The notes: generated by a model not told the origin, from the sequence alone. DNA of 45,998 bases from Puniceicoccales bacterium (GCA_031280235.1 JAITHA010000085.1:1-45998), one strand, 5' to 3'; positions 1-8,443 are shown, counted from the first letter of the stretch. Translations and numbers: made by a program.

Positions 1-301
1 GCAATTGGTACTGTTCGGGATACCTGTCGGTTATCAAATTCTGCGTCTCAATCTCTTGCTCCTCAGTTAATAACCTTCGATCTTCCAATTTCATCCCGCG
101 TTTTTTGTCCGATAAACCTTCCATGCCTTTGGCTTTGTAGGCTTTGCACCAGTTGCTCACCGTGTTTTTGTTTACGCCAAGCAACTTGGCTACCTCGCCC
201 TTCCGTTTACCTTTTTCAATCATAGACATTCCGCGTTTGCGAATTGCCACCCTGACTTCTGGACAGACAGTTCTAAAATCCTGTTTTTCTATTATTTCCA
301 T
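1..301 (-). CDS. IS630-type transposase, N-terminal part (cut by window edge)
   Basis: An open frame starts at the ATG at 301-299 and runs off the left edge (100 complete codons, no stop). The protein has a basic helix-turn-helix of the kind found at the N-terminus of IS630/Tc1-mariner transposases: a segment around residues 27-60 reading EKGKRKGEVAKLLGVNKNTV, followed by SNWCKAYKAKGMEGL. The DDE catalytic domain would lie outside the window. The frame is AT-richer than dnaX next to it, as expected for an inserted element. The right end of the element should lie a little beyond 301, but its inverted repeat cannot be defined without the other end. Alternative: a domesticated or split HTH protein, since IS630 elements sometimes carry the HTH part as a separate frame. 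Confidence 0.75.
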   Translation of the reverse strand, partial: MEIIEKQDFRTVCPEVRVAIRKRGMSMIEKGKRKGEVAKLLGVNKNTVSNWCKAYKAKGMEGLSDKKRGMKLEDRRLLTEEQEIETQNLITDRYPEQYQL

Positions 302-696
302 GGCTCAAAGATAATGCTTCCCCCGATAAACAATGCAAGATTATTTTATGAAAATGCTCCCGCCGGGTTAATAGTTGATAGAGCTGTCTTGGTGTTTGGT
401 CATGGTTGTTTTGTTAAGCCCATTCAAGTCAACCCTGTTCCGAGCATCTTATCAAGATTTCGGTTCCTCGATGTTTTGGCCCCGTCCCTCCCAAATGGAG
501 AGGGACTGGGCCCCGGGCATCAAGCTGTTCGCCAGCCCGGCCCGATCGAGGCTCCCGCCTCAGAGGCTTGGAACGAAATTACAGACAAAGCGGGACACCC
601 GCACGGGATGTGGAAGGTGGGTGTGTATTCGTGCTGGCATTTTGTGGCTAAATTTGTGCTGACAATACCAGAAATGTTCTTTCTTTGGGGTGCAGC
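302..696. other. Gene-free region between transposase and dnaX, with a strong hairpin
   Basis: No convincing protein is encoded here. Roughly the first 150 bases are AT-rich and probably include the end of the insertion element. From about 478 the DNA becomes GC-rich and can fold: GGCCCCGTCCCTC at 478-490 pairs with 500-512 (12 pairs, one C/T mismatch, 9-base loop). A second short stem, GAGGC/GCCTC, follows near 550-565. There is no T-run after the large hairpin, so it is not an ordinary terminator. I looked for a signal recognition particle RNA, which sits beside dnaX in some bacteria, and did not find its conserved GGAAG/AGCAG loop on either strand. Role unknown; it may be a 5' leader of dnaX. 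Confidence 0.4.
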
Positions 697-2277
697 ATGG
701 CAGAAGGAACCTACCAAGTCATAGCCCGGCGTTGGCGTCCCCAGCAGTTTGACGAGATTGTCGGGCAGGAGCATATCGTCCGCACGCTTAAGAATGCGAT
801 TGAGACGGACCGCATTGGACACGCCTACCTCTTTGTGGGCCCCCGGGGCACGGGCAAGACGACCACGGCGCGCATTTTTGCCAGGGCCCTCAACTGCACG
901 GGAGGTCCCAAGATCAGTCCTCCGGCGGAAGATCCCATTTGCCAAGCTATCACCAACGGGGCCTGCCTTGACGTCATTGAAATCGACGCAGCCACCAATC
1001 GCAGTGTTGAGGATGCTCGGAAAATTCGCGAGGAGTGCCAGTTCGCGCCCTCGCAATGCAAGTTCAAGATTTTCATTATCGACGAAATCCACCAGCTCTC
1101 GAAAGACGCCTTCAATGCTCTTCTCAAGACGCTGGAGGAACCGCCGACGCACATCAAATTTATCTTTGCCACGACGGAGGCGGACAAGCTTTTGCCGACG
1201 ATCACGTCGCGCTGCCAGCGTTTTGAGTTTCAGCCTATCCCGGATGCGCAAATCGCTGGGCGCCTTGAGCAGATTGTTGTTGGTGACGGCGTGGAGGCGA
1301 GCCGAGATGCCCTTCTGGCCATCGCGCGTCTGGCGAACGGCGGGATGCGTGATTCGCAGTCCATTCTCGATCAGGTGATTTCCTTCTGCGGAAAAAAAGT
1401 CACGGCGGAGGATGTCTCCAATATCTATGGGCTCGCGACCGTTGGCGAAATCAATGATTTGACTGGGGCCATGGCTGCGGGGGCCTACGCAGAGGTCATT
1501 TCCCTGTCGGATCAACTTGTTGCGAAGGGGCGAGACTTGATCCGCACTCTCCAGCACACGCAGGCGCGGGTACGCGAGGCGCTGCTGGCGGCGATTTCTT
1601 CTGGTGGGCAAACGGATAAACTTGGCGCGCCGCTTTTGACAGAGCAGCTATTGCGTATGCTTGAGACACTTCAGGCTGGAGAGGCCAGTGTTCGTGGCGG
1701 GCTTTCCGAGCGCGTCAACTTTGAGGTCACGTTGCTCAAGGCAGTGGAGCAGAGCCGAACGCGAGCGATAGACTCGCTTATCAGAGAAATTAAAAACCTT
1801 GCAGCTGGCCTTCCTCGGGAGGCTGGCGAAAAAAAAATAAGCTTATCGTTTCCCGTTCTGCCGTCGGAGAGCAGGCCTTGCCAGAGCTCTGCCGATGAGC
1901 AGATGGAGCCGTTGCGGCAGGCGTTTGCTGAGTCGCCTCAAGAAGGGGCCTCCTACGAGCCGAGAGACGACGCAGAATGGCCGGAGATGACGGATGTCGT
2001 GAGCGAGCTCTCGAGCGCGGAGGCACTGCTATCGCCGGGAAATCTTGATGGGTTGGACGCGGTTTTTGCCGATGAAGATCTGCTCACGATGAACCCCGTT
2101 GTGAACAAGCAAGAGAGTGGCACGCCGCTTCTTTCTGTGGCGCGGCCCGGCTCGCCGGATTTTGAGAAGGCGGTGGCCCAGCTCCCGCAAAGCATCAAGA
2201 CATTGCTCGACGATAAATTCCACGCGGGATTTACCGGGCTCGCGCCGATCGCTGAGAAGCAAATTCTCCGTGCCTAA
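697..2277 (+). CDS. dnaX: DNA polymerase III subunit gamma/tau
   Basis: This is the clamp-loader ATPase of the replicase, 526 residues. Residues 1-225 are the AAA+ core: [14 protein letters not shown] at 11-24, Walker [10 protein letters not shown] at 48-56, the DEIH box, and a sensor segment ending TSRCQRFEF. Domain III follows to about residue 370. The remaining ~150 residues are low-complexity and acidic, as in tau tails, but shorter than E. coli tau (643 residues). I chose the ATG at 697 over the in-frame TTG at 685, because family members start MA..YQV and a GGGG lies 8 bases upstream. Two oddities: the zinc-module pattern C-x8-C-x2-C-x2-C keeps only C67 and C82 (P76 and D79 replace the middle cysteines), and a run of nine A bases at codons 378-381 may yield a short gamma form. 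Confidence 0.95.
   Translation: MAEGTYQVIARRWRPQQFDEIVGQEHIVRTLKNAIETDRIGHAYLFVGPRGTGKTTTARIFARALNCTGGPKISPPAEDPICQAITNGACLDVIEIDAATNRSVEDARKIREECQFAPSQCKFKIFIIDEIHQLSKDAFNALLKTLEEPPTHIKFIFATTEADKLLPTITSRCQRFEFQPIPDAQIAGRLEQIVVGDGVEASRDALLAIARLANGGMRDSQSILDQVISFCGKKVTAEDVSNIYGLATVGEINDLTGAMAAGAYAEVISLSDQLVAKGRDLIRTLQHTQARVREALLAAISSGGQTDKLGAPLLTEQLLRMLETLQAGEASVRGGLSERVNFEVTLLKAVEQSRTRAIDSLIREIKNLAAGLPREAGEKKISLSFPVLPSESRPCQSSADEQMEPLRQAFAESPQEGASYEPRDDAEWPEMTDVVSELSSAEALLSPGNLDGLDAVFADEDLLTMNPVVNKQESGTPLLSVARPGSPDFEKAVAQLPQSIKTLLDDKFHAGFTGLAPIAEKQILRA
1817..1840 (+). promoter_or_regulatory. Candidate slippage/frameshift site in dnaX
   Basis: Nine A bases at 1829-1837 lie in frame as GAA AAA AAA ATA, and include the slippery heptamer A AAA AAA. 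A Shine-Dalgarno-like GGGAGG (1817-1822) lies six bases upstream of the run. Loss of one A gives an immediate TAA (1838-1840) and a 380-residue product. Gain of one A, or a -1 shift, adds 20 residues before TGA at 1896-1898. The position, just after the expected end of domain III, is where gamma forms end. Known parallels are E. coli dnaX (A AAA AAG with an upstream Shine-Dalgarno stimulator, -1 shift) and Thermus dnaX (A9 transcriptional slippage). That it works here is inferred. Confidence 0.55.
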
Positions 2278-2420
2278 GCTCCACCCCGGGTGGGTGCAAA
2301 TTTGTGCTTTACAAGGACGCTGCGGGTAGAGTTCCCTTCTCGTGCTTGGGGGCCGCCGCTGGGGCAGAGTTCAGCCGTGAAAGCGTGCAACCAAGCCAAG
2401 CGACAAACCCTGCCACTCCC

Positions 2421-4010
2421 ATGAAAGCACGACAAGCTCAAGAGCGTTTCTCCCAAGGCCTCCCATTCTCTCTGTTTCGCATTGGCAGAGGCCTCGTTGT
2501 TTTCCCTGCCACATTGTTTTTTTGTCTGCTGTTGCCCACAGGGTTGCGTGCGCGCTTTTTTGAAGTGGAAAACGCTCGTGTGGTCGAGACGCGTTTGGGC
2601 GGAGTCCAGCCACACATAGAGGCGCGGGTAAAAGTCGGGGCTGACATACCGACGGGGCGTTGTTATCTACGCGTTTACTTCATGAATTCGCTTGGGCAGT
2701 CGTTGACCAAGAGCCCAGCTGTCCCTGTGCCTCGGATTTTTACGAAAGATTATCCCGCGACCCCTTTGCCGATGTTGATGCGCCAGAATGTTGTGGAAAA
2801 AATTCAGGTGCCTGTGCCGGAGGCCCTGCTCAAAGCGCATGGGCGACAATGGCGCGCCATCGTCGTTTTTGGGGATGAGCGCGACGCTACGGCTGTGCTT
2901 ATCGCCCCGAGCAAGAACGATACTTCACGCGAGCACCCTTTGTGGTATGATTTCCCAGAGCGCGCCCTTTGTTCCAAGGATAGCAAGCCGCGCCCCATGG
3001 ATGAAACGCGGCTGCTGGAAATTCGCTGTAAGACGCGTCTTTCCGATTACCCATATTTCACGCTTTTTGCGCGCCTGCCCGACGGTGTGACGAAGGCCAG
3101 TGAAGCGCGAGGTATTTTTTGTCTTAGCTTGCTGGCTAATCAAATAAGCGATGTACGCCTCTCGTTGCTGAATCGTGATGCCCGTGGTGAAGTGGCAGAA
3201 ATGATTCGTTATGCTGACGAGGAGAAGTTGATCATTCTCTGCTGGGGTTCACGCCGCCTGTGGGATCCGGGCAAAAATTGGGATGAACTGCCTAAGAGAG
3301 AAGCAAGGGAAATTGACACGCGTTTTGATGCCGTGGCTTCGGCTTGGGAAAGTGGCATAAAACGGTTGTCTCAGATGTACGGATTTGAGACAGAGAATTT
3401 TCTTCTCTGGGGCTTTTCAGGATCTGCGCAGTATGCCATGCGCCTTGCCATGCGCAAACCCCAGTATTTTAGCGCTGTGGCATTGCAGATTCCCAGTTCT
3501 TTTGATTTGCCTACGAGCGAAGCTGCGAGCGTGCTTTGGTGCCTTGTGACAGGAGAGGGGGAGTCTGGCTATTACCGATCGCAACGTTTCTACAGGCAAT
3601 GCCGTCTGAAGGGTTATCGTTTCCTCTACAAAGCTGTGCCGGGATTGGGGCATCAGATGCATGTTGGCTCAATGACTCTCGCAAAGGAATTTTTGGCATA
3701 TGCGCACAGCCTTCCCAAAAAAAAGGAGCAACGTGAGGCGCAGTTGAAAAAAGAAATGGATACACCGATGTTCTATGGTGATTGGCTGAACCAAAATGTG
3801 GAGAGTTCCAGTGGGGCACTCAGCATTCCCGACAGGTTACGTGTCGCGCTTCCGACGGAACGACTTGTTTATTTTTGGGAAATGAAGCCTATTTCGGGAA
3901 TGCCAAGGCCTCGGTCATTTCCCGTGGCGCCGATACTTAAACAAGGGGCTGTTTCAAAAGAAACAGCTGAAAAGCTCCCTTCGGCAAACATCCATTCGCA
4001 GGGGTCGTAG
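2421..4010 (+). CDS. Exported alpha/beta-hydrolase-like protein
   Basis: A 529-residue protein with an N-terminal signal or anchor: a basic start, then a hydrophobic stretch at about residues 26-45 ending TGLRARF. Residues ~50-230 form a domain I do not recognise. From ~255 the pattern of an alpha/beta hydrolase appears: nucleophile elbow GFSGSA with Ser333, and a likely catalytic histidine, His411, in GLGHQMH. The segment TGEGES before it would carry the acid residue but has Glu rather than Asp. Start: the ATG at 2421 gives a clean signal sequence; the in-frame GTG at 2304 would add 39 unsupported residues. It ends 22 bases before the ligase-like gene and is probably co-transcribed with it. 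Role perhaps in envelope polysaccharide modification (inference from context); substrate unknown. Confidence 0.6.
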   Translation: MKARQAQERFSQGLPFSLFRIGRGLVVFPATLFFCLLLPTGLRARFFEVENARVVETRLGGVQPHIEARVKVGADIPTGRCYLRVYFMNSLGQSLTKSPAVPVPRIFTKDYPATPLPMLMRQNVVEKIQVPVPEALLKAHGRQWRAIVVFGDERDATAVLIAPSKNDTSREHPLWYDFPERALCSKDSKPRPMDETRLLEIRCKTRLSDYPYFTLFARLPDGVTKASEARGIFCLSLLANQISDVRLSLLNRDARGEVAEMIRYADEEKLIILCWGSRRLWDPGKNWDELPKREAREIDTRFDAVASAWESGIKRLSQMYGFETENFLLWGFSGSAQYAMRLAMRKPQYFSAVALQIPSSFDLPTSEAASVLWCLVTGEGESGYYRSQRFYRQCRLKGYRFLYKAVPGLGHQMHVGSMTLAKEFLAYAHSLPKKKEQREAQLKKEMDTPMFYGDWLNQNVESSSGALSIPDRLRVALPTERLVYFWEMKPISGMPRPRSFPVAPILKQGAVSKETAEKLPSANIHSQGS

Positions 4011-4032
4011 GAGCAAGTTCATTTTCATCTCG

Positions 4033-5421
4033 ATGAACATCGCATTATTTGGAAGCACGATACGCCTCGATTGGGGCTTTGGAAATCCCAACAAGACTGC
4101 TGCGCTCATCGCGAGCATACTTATCGCGATTTGGGTGATTCCCCAGATTGCGCGTGCTTTGCTCCATGGGAAAAACGGCTGGAAATCTGTTGTTTTTCAG
4201 AAGATCTTGTGGTGGGCAACTTTTTGTGCAACAGGATATTGTGCATTTATCTTGCTTAAAACAGGCTCTCGCGGCGGCGCGGCGGCGGTGTTTTTTGGCT
4301 TCAGCCTGCTTTTTGTTCTTAGTGCGAAGCAAAAGATTTTGTCCAAGGGGAAAATTGTTGCCATTTTTCTTCTTATTGGGGCTGTGGGTGTGGTTGCTTC
4401 TTTGATGCCGCAGACTGGGCGTTTTGCCCCCGAGCGCAGCTTGCAGGATGCTTCTCTTCACAACCGCTGGCTTATTTGGAAAAACGTTCCCTCAATGCTT
4501 GTGGCTGCACCTGATGGGTGGGGTCTCGGCAAGTCTGGAGAAATTTTCATTGAGTGGTATCAGTCACCTGGGCGCCAGGAGCGTTATCGCACGCTTGTCA
4601 ACAGTCACGCTACTTGGCTTGTAGAGTTTGGCTGGTTGCTGCGCATTGCTTATTTATTTGCTTGGTTGACGGCTTTTCGCTTGGCCTGGCCGGACAGGTG
4701 CAAGGAGGGAGAATCTTTGGAGCCATTCCCTAACGCGCCGCTGGGTGTCTTGGGTACATTTTTTCTCGCGGCTACATTTTCTAGCGTGGCAGAGGAATGG
4801 CAGCTTTGGATAGTTCCTGGCCTCATGCTTGGTGTCTGCCTCTTTTTCCGCTGGAGGAGAAAGCAGTGGCCGAACAAAAAACGCTTTTTTACGATGGTGT
4901 CTGCTTTTGTCCTTGGCCTTATTCTCCTTGTGCAAGTAGTGGGGCGCCTGAGCAACGTTTTCCCTTTATCGGTGGAGAATGGTGGAGAGACTGCGAGGAT
5001 AGGCTGCGGCCCGGTGGGCGTGGTGGTGGCGGCGGGGGAAAAATCTCGCGAAACGCCGCGCGATCTTCGGAGTGTATTGGGCGCGTGGGATTCGCAGCAG
5101 GCGATTATCTGGACGAGGCGGTTGCGCGAGGGAATGCTTGCTGAGGGGGAAAATCCGCGGCTTATTGTTTTCAGCGAAGTATATACCGTCCCGCCGCCTG
5201 GGATTTTGAAGAGAGCGCGGGAAATCATTCTTTTGTCTCCTCGATTTTCTCCGACGGAGTTTTCTCCAGAAGTTTTGGGGAAAATGAAGGTGTTTGTTGG
5301 GGAATTTTCCTCGGCCACTCCCGTTGCTCAAGAGTGGATGCAACGGCCTGAGTGCACGGTCGTCCTTGGAATGGCGGATTATTTTGAAGGCTGGCACGAC
5401 ATGGTGTTGGGCAGGCAATAG
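4033..5421 (+). CDS. O-antigen ligase/polymerase-like membrane protein with C-terminal soluble domain
   Basis: A 462-residue inner-membrane protein with about eight hydrophobic segments up to residue ~303, then ~155 soluble residues. It carries hallmarks of the WaaL/Wzy_C family: FGNPN (16-20), TGSRGG (77-82), HNRWLIW (143-149) and His192 in the NSHATW loop. In the family, several membrane segments normally precede FGNPN; here the protein starts only 15 residues before it, so the N-terminal third appears missing or has evolved away. No ATG lies upstream in frame after the preceding stop; an AGGAG at 4009-4013 is 19 bases from the ATG, farther than usual. The C-terminal domain (305-462) is not part of ordinary ligases, and I cannot name it. 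The pairing with the preceding hydrolase-like gene suggests a joint envelope job. Confidence 0.65.
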   Translation: MNIALFGSTIRLDWGFGNPNKTAALIASILIAIWVIPQIARALLHGKNGWKSVVFQKILWWATFCATGYCAFILLKTGSRGGAAAVFFGFSLLFVLSAKQKILSKGKIVAIFLLIGAVGVVASLMPQTGRFAPERSLQDASLHNRWLIWKNVPSMLVAAPDGWGLGKSGEIFIEWYQSPGRQERYRTLVNSHATWLVEFGWLLRIAYLFAWLTAFRLAWPDRCKEGESLEPFPNAPLGVLGTFFLAATFSSVAEEWQLWIVPGLMLGVCLFFRWRRKQWPNKKRFFTMVSAFVLGLILLVQVVGRLSNVFPLSVENGGETARIGCGPVGVVVAAGEKSRETPRDLRSVLGAWDSQQAIIWTRRLREGMLAEGENPRLIVFSEVYTVPPPGILKRAREIILLSPRFSPTEFSPEVLGKMKVFVGEFSSATPVAQEWMQRPECTVVLGMADYFEGWHDMVLGRQ

Positions 5422-5453
5422 CTTTGCCGCAAACGCGCGTGTGTGCCAACCCG

Positions 5454-6551
5454 TCAGAATAATCGGTTCCTCCGGATGATGAGAGAGAGGAAAACGGGGG
5501 CTCCGAAGAGCCCTGTCAAAATGCCGATGGGCAACTCTGCCGGGGCCACGACGGTGCGTGCTGCCATGTCTGCCAGCAGTAGCAGGGCGGCGCCTGCGAG
5601 GGCTGATACGGGCAGGAGAAAGCGGTGATCTGCCCCGACTGCCGTGCGCACGATGTGAGGGGCGACGAGAGGAATGAACCCAATCATGCCGCACAGGGCG
5701 ACTGTGGCGCCGACGAGTGAAGCTGCCAAGACGATGAGCGCGCGTTTCACGCGGATGACGTCAACGCCGAGATGTTGCGCATCTTCCTCGCCCAGCGAGA
5801 AGGCGTTCAAGGCTTGCGCGAGGCGGGGCATGACTAGCATGGGAAAGACGACGAAGAGCATCCCGGTGAAAATCAGATCCCATGTCGCCCGGTTCAGTGA
5901 ACCCATTGTCCAGAAGGTAACAGTCTGGAGTTCTTCGGCTGTGGCGACGAAAGCGGAGACGAGGCCAATGAAGGCGCCGCCGATGGCATTGATGGCGATG
6001 CCCACGAGGAGCATGGAGATTAAGTCTACTTGGCCGTGCCGCAGCGACAGGCGGTAGATGATGGCAGTCATCGCGGTGGCGCCCACCATCGCTGCCAGTG
6101 GGACGAGGTAGAGCCCGAATTGGGCTGAGATCTCCGGGAAACAACGTGTGCCCAGCACGATCATGCTGATGGCGCCGATGGCCCCGCCGCCGGAGACACC
6201 GATGATCCCGGGGTCGGCCAGCGGGTTGCGGAAGACGCCTTGCATGGATGCCCCGGCCATCGCCAACCCGCCGCCGACGAGCACGGCTAGGAGTGTGCGT
6301 GTGAAGCGGATGTCCCAAACGACGATTTTTTCCGAGAGGGGGATCATCTCTCCCTGGAGCAGGATGCCGAATTTTTCGAGCACGATGCGGGTCACTTTCC
6401 CAAGGGAAAGATCCATGGGGCCGATCGTGAGCGAGAGTAGGGAGGCGGTCGCGATGAGTACTACCAAGGCCCAGAAGAGGCAGCGACGTCGCAAGACATC
6501 AGGCCGTGCTACTGTAGCCCGACCTGTGTGTTCGGCAGGCCCTGCGCTCAT
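5454..6551 (-). CDS. hmuU: FecCD-family ABC permease, haem/iron-chelate uptake
   Basis: A 365-residue permease of the BtuC/FecCD/HmuU family, which forms the inner-membrane channel of haem, siderophore or cobalamin importers. The family blocks are present: DIRFTRTLLAVLVGGGLAMAGASMQ, then RNPLADPGIIGVSGGGAIGA, the cytoplasmic coupling region around GEEDAQHLGVDV, and the C-terminal GFIPLVAPHIVR. About ten membrane segments are visible, as usual. The start codon overlaps the stop of hmuT by four bases (ATGA), showing translational coupling. Haem is the likely substrate because the first gene of the operon is a HemS-type protein. No ATP-binding subunit follows; the next gene, on the opposite strand, ends 32 bases away. 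Confidence 0.88.
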   Translation of the reverse strand: MSAGPAEHTGRATVARPDVLRRRCLFWALVVLIATASLLSLTIGPMDLSLGKVTRIVLEKFGILLQGEMIPLSEKIVVWDIRFTRTLLAVLVGGGLAMAGASMQGVFRNPLADPGIIGVSGGGAIGAISMIVLGTRCFPEISAQFGLYLVPLAAMVGATAMTAIIYRLSLRHGQVDLISMLLVGIAINAIGGAFIGLVSAFVATAEELQTVTFWTMGSLNRATWDLIFTGMLFVVFPMLVMPRLAQALNAFSLGEEDAQHLGVDVIRVKRALIVLAASLVGATVALCGMIGFIPLVAPHIVRTAVGADHRFLLPVSALAGAALLLLADMAARTVVAPAELPIGILTGLFGAPVFLSLIIRRNRLF

Positions 6552-7450
6552 TGTTTTTCAGGATAGAAAATGCGTGCCAGCTTCAGCGAGGTATCCCCGG
6601 CACGAGGGCCGATGATGAGGAATTCGCCGACGTCGAGAGGCACGATTTTTGCTCGTCCGCCAGTCCCGATGCTTTTAAAGCCAAAACGTTTCAAGAATTT
6701 TGCCGGGTCGGCGGGTGCGGCGACATCGCCGTCCTTGGAGTGCGAGGCGATGAGGATCAGGTCTGGGTCGGCTTTCAAGATGGCTTCCTCAGAGACGGGT
6801 TTGTAGCCACGGAATTCGGTGAAGATATTTTTGCCGCCTGCGAGAGTGATGATGCCGTCGGCTTGCGTTTCAGAGCCGGCGGCTGAGGCCGTGCCGCCCA
6901 TACCCATGAGGAAGACGACGCGTGGCGTTGGGCGCCCTTTCATCAATTGGCGTACTTCGGCGAAGCGTCCCTGGATGATCTTCGTCAGTTCCCGGGCTTC
7001 TTTTTCGCGAGAGATTTCTTTGCCCAGTGTGTCGATGGCATCGAAGAGAGTTTTCTCCGAGCGCGGGTTCATGACGATGAGGAGGGGGATGCCACTTGCT
7101 TTGAGTTGCTTGACAGCCGCTGGCGGGCCGATCCCCGAACCGCTGATGATCTTGGTGGGGTTGAGGCTCAGGACGCCTTCCACCGAGAGCGCGCGGTAAA
7201 CTCCCACGCTGGGGAGTTTTTGCGCTTCTGCGGGGTAGAGGCTCGTCCTGTCTGAGCCGACGATGCTTTCGCTTGCACCGAGGGCGAAGACGATCTCAGT
7301 GATGGGGCCGCCCATGACGATGAGACGCTCCTTCTTGGTGGGTGTTGGCGCCTGAGTGGGCGCGGTGGCGCCTGTGGTGGCGGGCAGAAAGGTGGCCGCC
7401 GCGAGGGCGAGGGTGGCCAGAGAGGCAAGGTGTCGTGCAAGGGCGATCAT
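6548..7450 (-). CDS. hmuT: Haem-binding periplasmic protein of an ABC importer
   Basis: A 300-residue class III (helical backbone) substrate-binding protein. A signal peptide covers residues 1-~28 (ATLALAAATFLPATTGATA), and the mature part opens with KKERLIVMGGPITEIVFALGA. This is the typical HmuT opening before GxDRTSLYP; the Tyr of TSLYP corresponds to the region that ligates haem in this family. The central long helix and second lobe (DLILIASHSKDG) follow. The gene overlaps hmuS by four bases (7447-7450) and hmuU by four bases (6548-6551), so the three are one translation-coupled unit. It would deliver haem from the periplasm to HmuU. Substrate assignment is by family and context; an iron-chelate is the main alternative. 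Confidence 0.88.
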   Translation of the reverse strand: MIALARHLASLATLALAAATFLPATTGATAPTQAPTPTKKERLIVMGGPITEIVFALGASESIVGSDRTSLYPAEAQKLPSVGVYRALSVEGVLSLNPTKIISGSGIGPPAAVKQLKASGIPLLIVMNPRSEKTLFDAIDTLGKEISREKEARELTKIIQGRFAEVRQLMKGRPTPRVVFLMGMGGTASAAGSETQADGIITLAGGKNIFTEFRGYKPVSEEAILKADPDLILIASHSKDGDVAAPADPAKFLKRFGFKSIGTGGRAKIVPLDVGEFLIIGPRAGDTSLKLARIFYPEKQ

Positions 7451-8394
7451 TGTGCACCTCCGGTGGGCAGGAGTTCACGGGCGGCGGCTCCATCCAGATT
7501 CACGCTCAGTATGAAGAGCGTCTTGCCTTCCTGGGAGAGGGAGGCGAGCTTGAGCTTGTTTTTCTCCTTATTGGTGTAGAATTTTGCCTGAGTCACGGCT
7601 TCCTCGCGTAGGTGTGAGTGCAGGGCGTCGTCGAGGATGTTGAACCACGGTGCCATGGGAGCGAGTTTCTTGATGCTGGGTACCCCGACGCGGAAGAACA
7701 CGGTGTCGTTGCTGAGCGAGAGGGCGACGGGCTCGCCAGATTTTGCGGCGGCGTTGAGCAGGAGCTTGAAGCTTTCTGACGGGGCCTCGATGGCCTGTGG
7801 TTTCTCGACGCCGTGGGCGCAGTGGCAATTCGCGTGGTCGTGGGTATGCGGGTTTTTCCCGACTGTGCCGGGCATCACTTCGAGGGCGTCGCTCTGGTCA
7901 GCGGAGAGCCAGGGTTGTACCCAGGCATCGAAGGCTTCGATTTTTGTCTCGTCGCGTAGATAGGCCTTGAGCACTGCGGTGCCTGCCGCGTCGAAGAATT
8001 GGAGGCCACGTTTGACAAATTTCTCGGCGCGCACGGCAAAGGCTGAGGCGATGGCTGTCTTGGCCATGGCGAGGCGCACTTCGCCGGAAGCATCTGAGGC
8101 ATCGGTGTAGTGGCCTTTGTCCTCAAAGTGGAGGGTGGCTTCGCGCTCGAGCACCGCGTCGTCGTTGCGCACGATGAAGAGGGGCTTGCCCAGTTTCCCG
8201 AGGCCGTTGAGCAGTGGGACCACGTCGGGTACCGTGAGTTTGAAGGTCGTTTCTCCGGCGCCCAAGGCGGTGAGCTGGGCCTCGGTGGAGCCGAGTTTCG
8301 CGGCAAGATCTCGTGGATAGAGCCGTGGGAATTGTTTTTTCAGCTCCTGCAAGGCTTCGCGGAGCTGCTGTGGTGTTTGGTATTTGTTGGACAT
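7447..8394 (-). CDS. hmuS: HemS/HmuS-type haem-handling protein with a His/Cys-rich insert
   Basis: A 315-residue cytoplasmic protein of the HemS/HmuS/ChuS family, which binds imported haem and in some species degrades it. The two-repeat layout is visible: repeat one at ~1-165 (LREALQELKKQFPRLYPRDLA, then VPLLNGLGKLGKPLFIVRNDDAVLE), repeat two at ~195-315 (FFRVGVPSIKKLAPMAPWFNILD). Between them, at ~180-193, lies an insert rich in His and Cys (PHTHDHANCHCAHG) that looks metal- or haem-binding. I chose the ATG at 8394; ATGs at 8403 and 8448 are possible in frame. First gene of the operon, 35 bases downstream of a Fur-box-like site. Likely iron-repressed. Confidence 0.85.
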   Translation of the reverse strand: MSNKYQTPQQLREALQELKKQFPRLYPRDLAAKLGSTEAQLTALGAGETTFKLTVPDVVPLLNGLGKLGKPLFIVRNDDAVLEREATLHFEDKGHYTDASDASGEVRLAMAKTAIASAFAVRAEKFVKRGLQFFDAAGTAVLKAYLRDETKIEAFDAWVQPWLSADQSDALEVMPGTVGKNPHTHDHANCHCAHGVEKPQAIEAPSESFKLLLNAAAKSGEPVALSLSNDTVFFRVGVPSIKKLAPMAPWFNILDDALHSHLREEAVTQAKFYTNKEKNKLKLASLSQEGKTLFILSVNLDGAAARELLPTGGAQ

Positions 8395-8428
8395 GAGATT
8401 CATTCTCGAAAACACAAGGAGAAGAAAA

Positions 8429-8443
8429 TGAATCTTATTCTCA
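8429..8443 (-). promoter_or_regulatory. Fur-box-like site upstream of the haem operon
   Basis: Read on the minus strand this is TGAGAATAAGATTCA. The first half matches the Fur half-site TGATAAT in six of seven positions, the second half only in four of seven. It lies 35 bases upstream of the chosen hmuS start, in the gap shared with the divergent exporter, where an iron-responsive operator is expected. Known: haem uptake operons are usually repressed by Fur with iron. Binding here is inferred. Confidence 0.4.

Noticed and set aside
302-696. Signal recognition particle RNA next to dnaX
   Set aside because: The conserved asymmetric loop sequence is absent on both strands.
314-724. 136-codon plus-strand frame before dnaX
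   Set aside because: Its peptide looks random, it crosses the hairpin and the dnaX start, and it overlaps dnaX in another frame.
520-1611. 363-codon minus-strand frame opposite dnaX
   Set aside because: Arg-rich shadow of the strongly supported dnaX frame, a common effect in GC-rich coding DNA.
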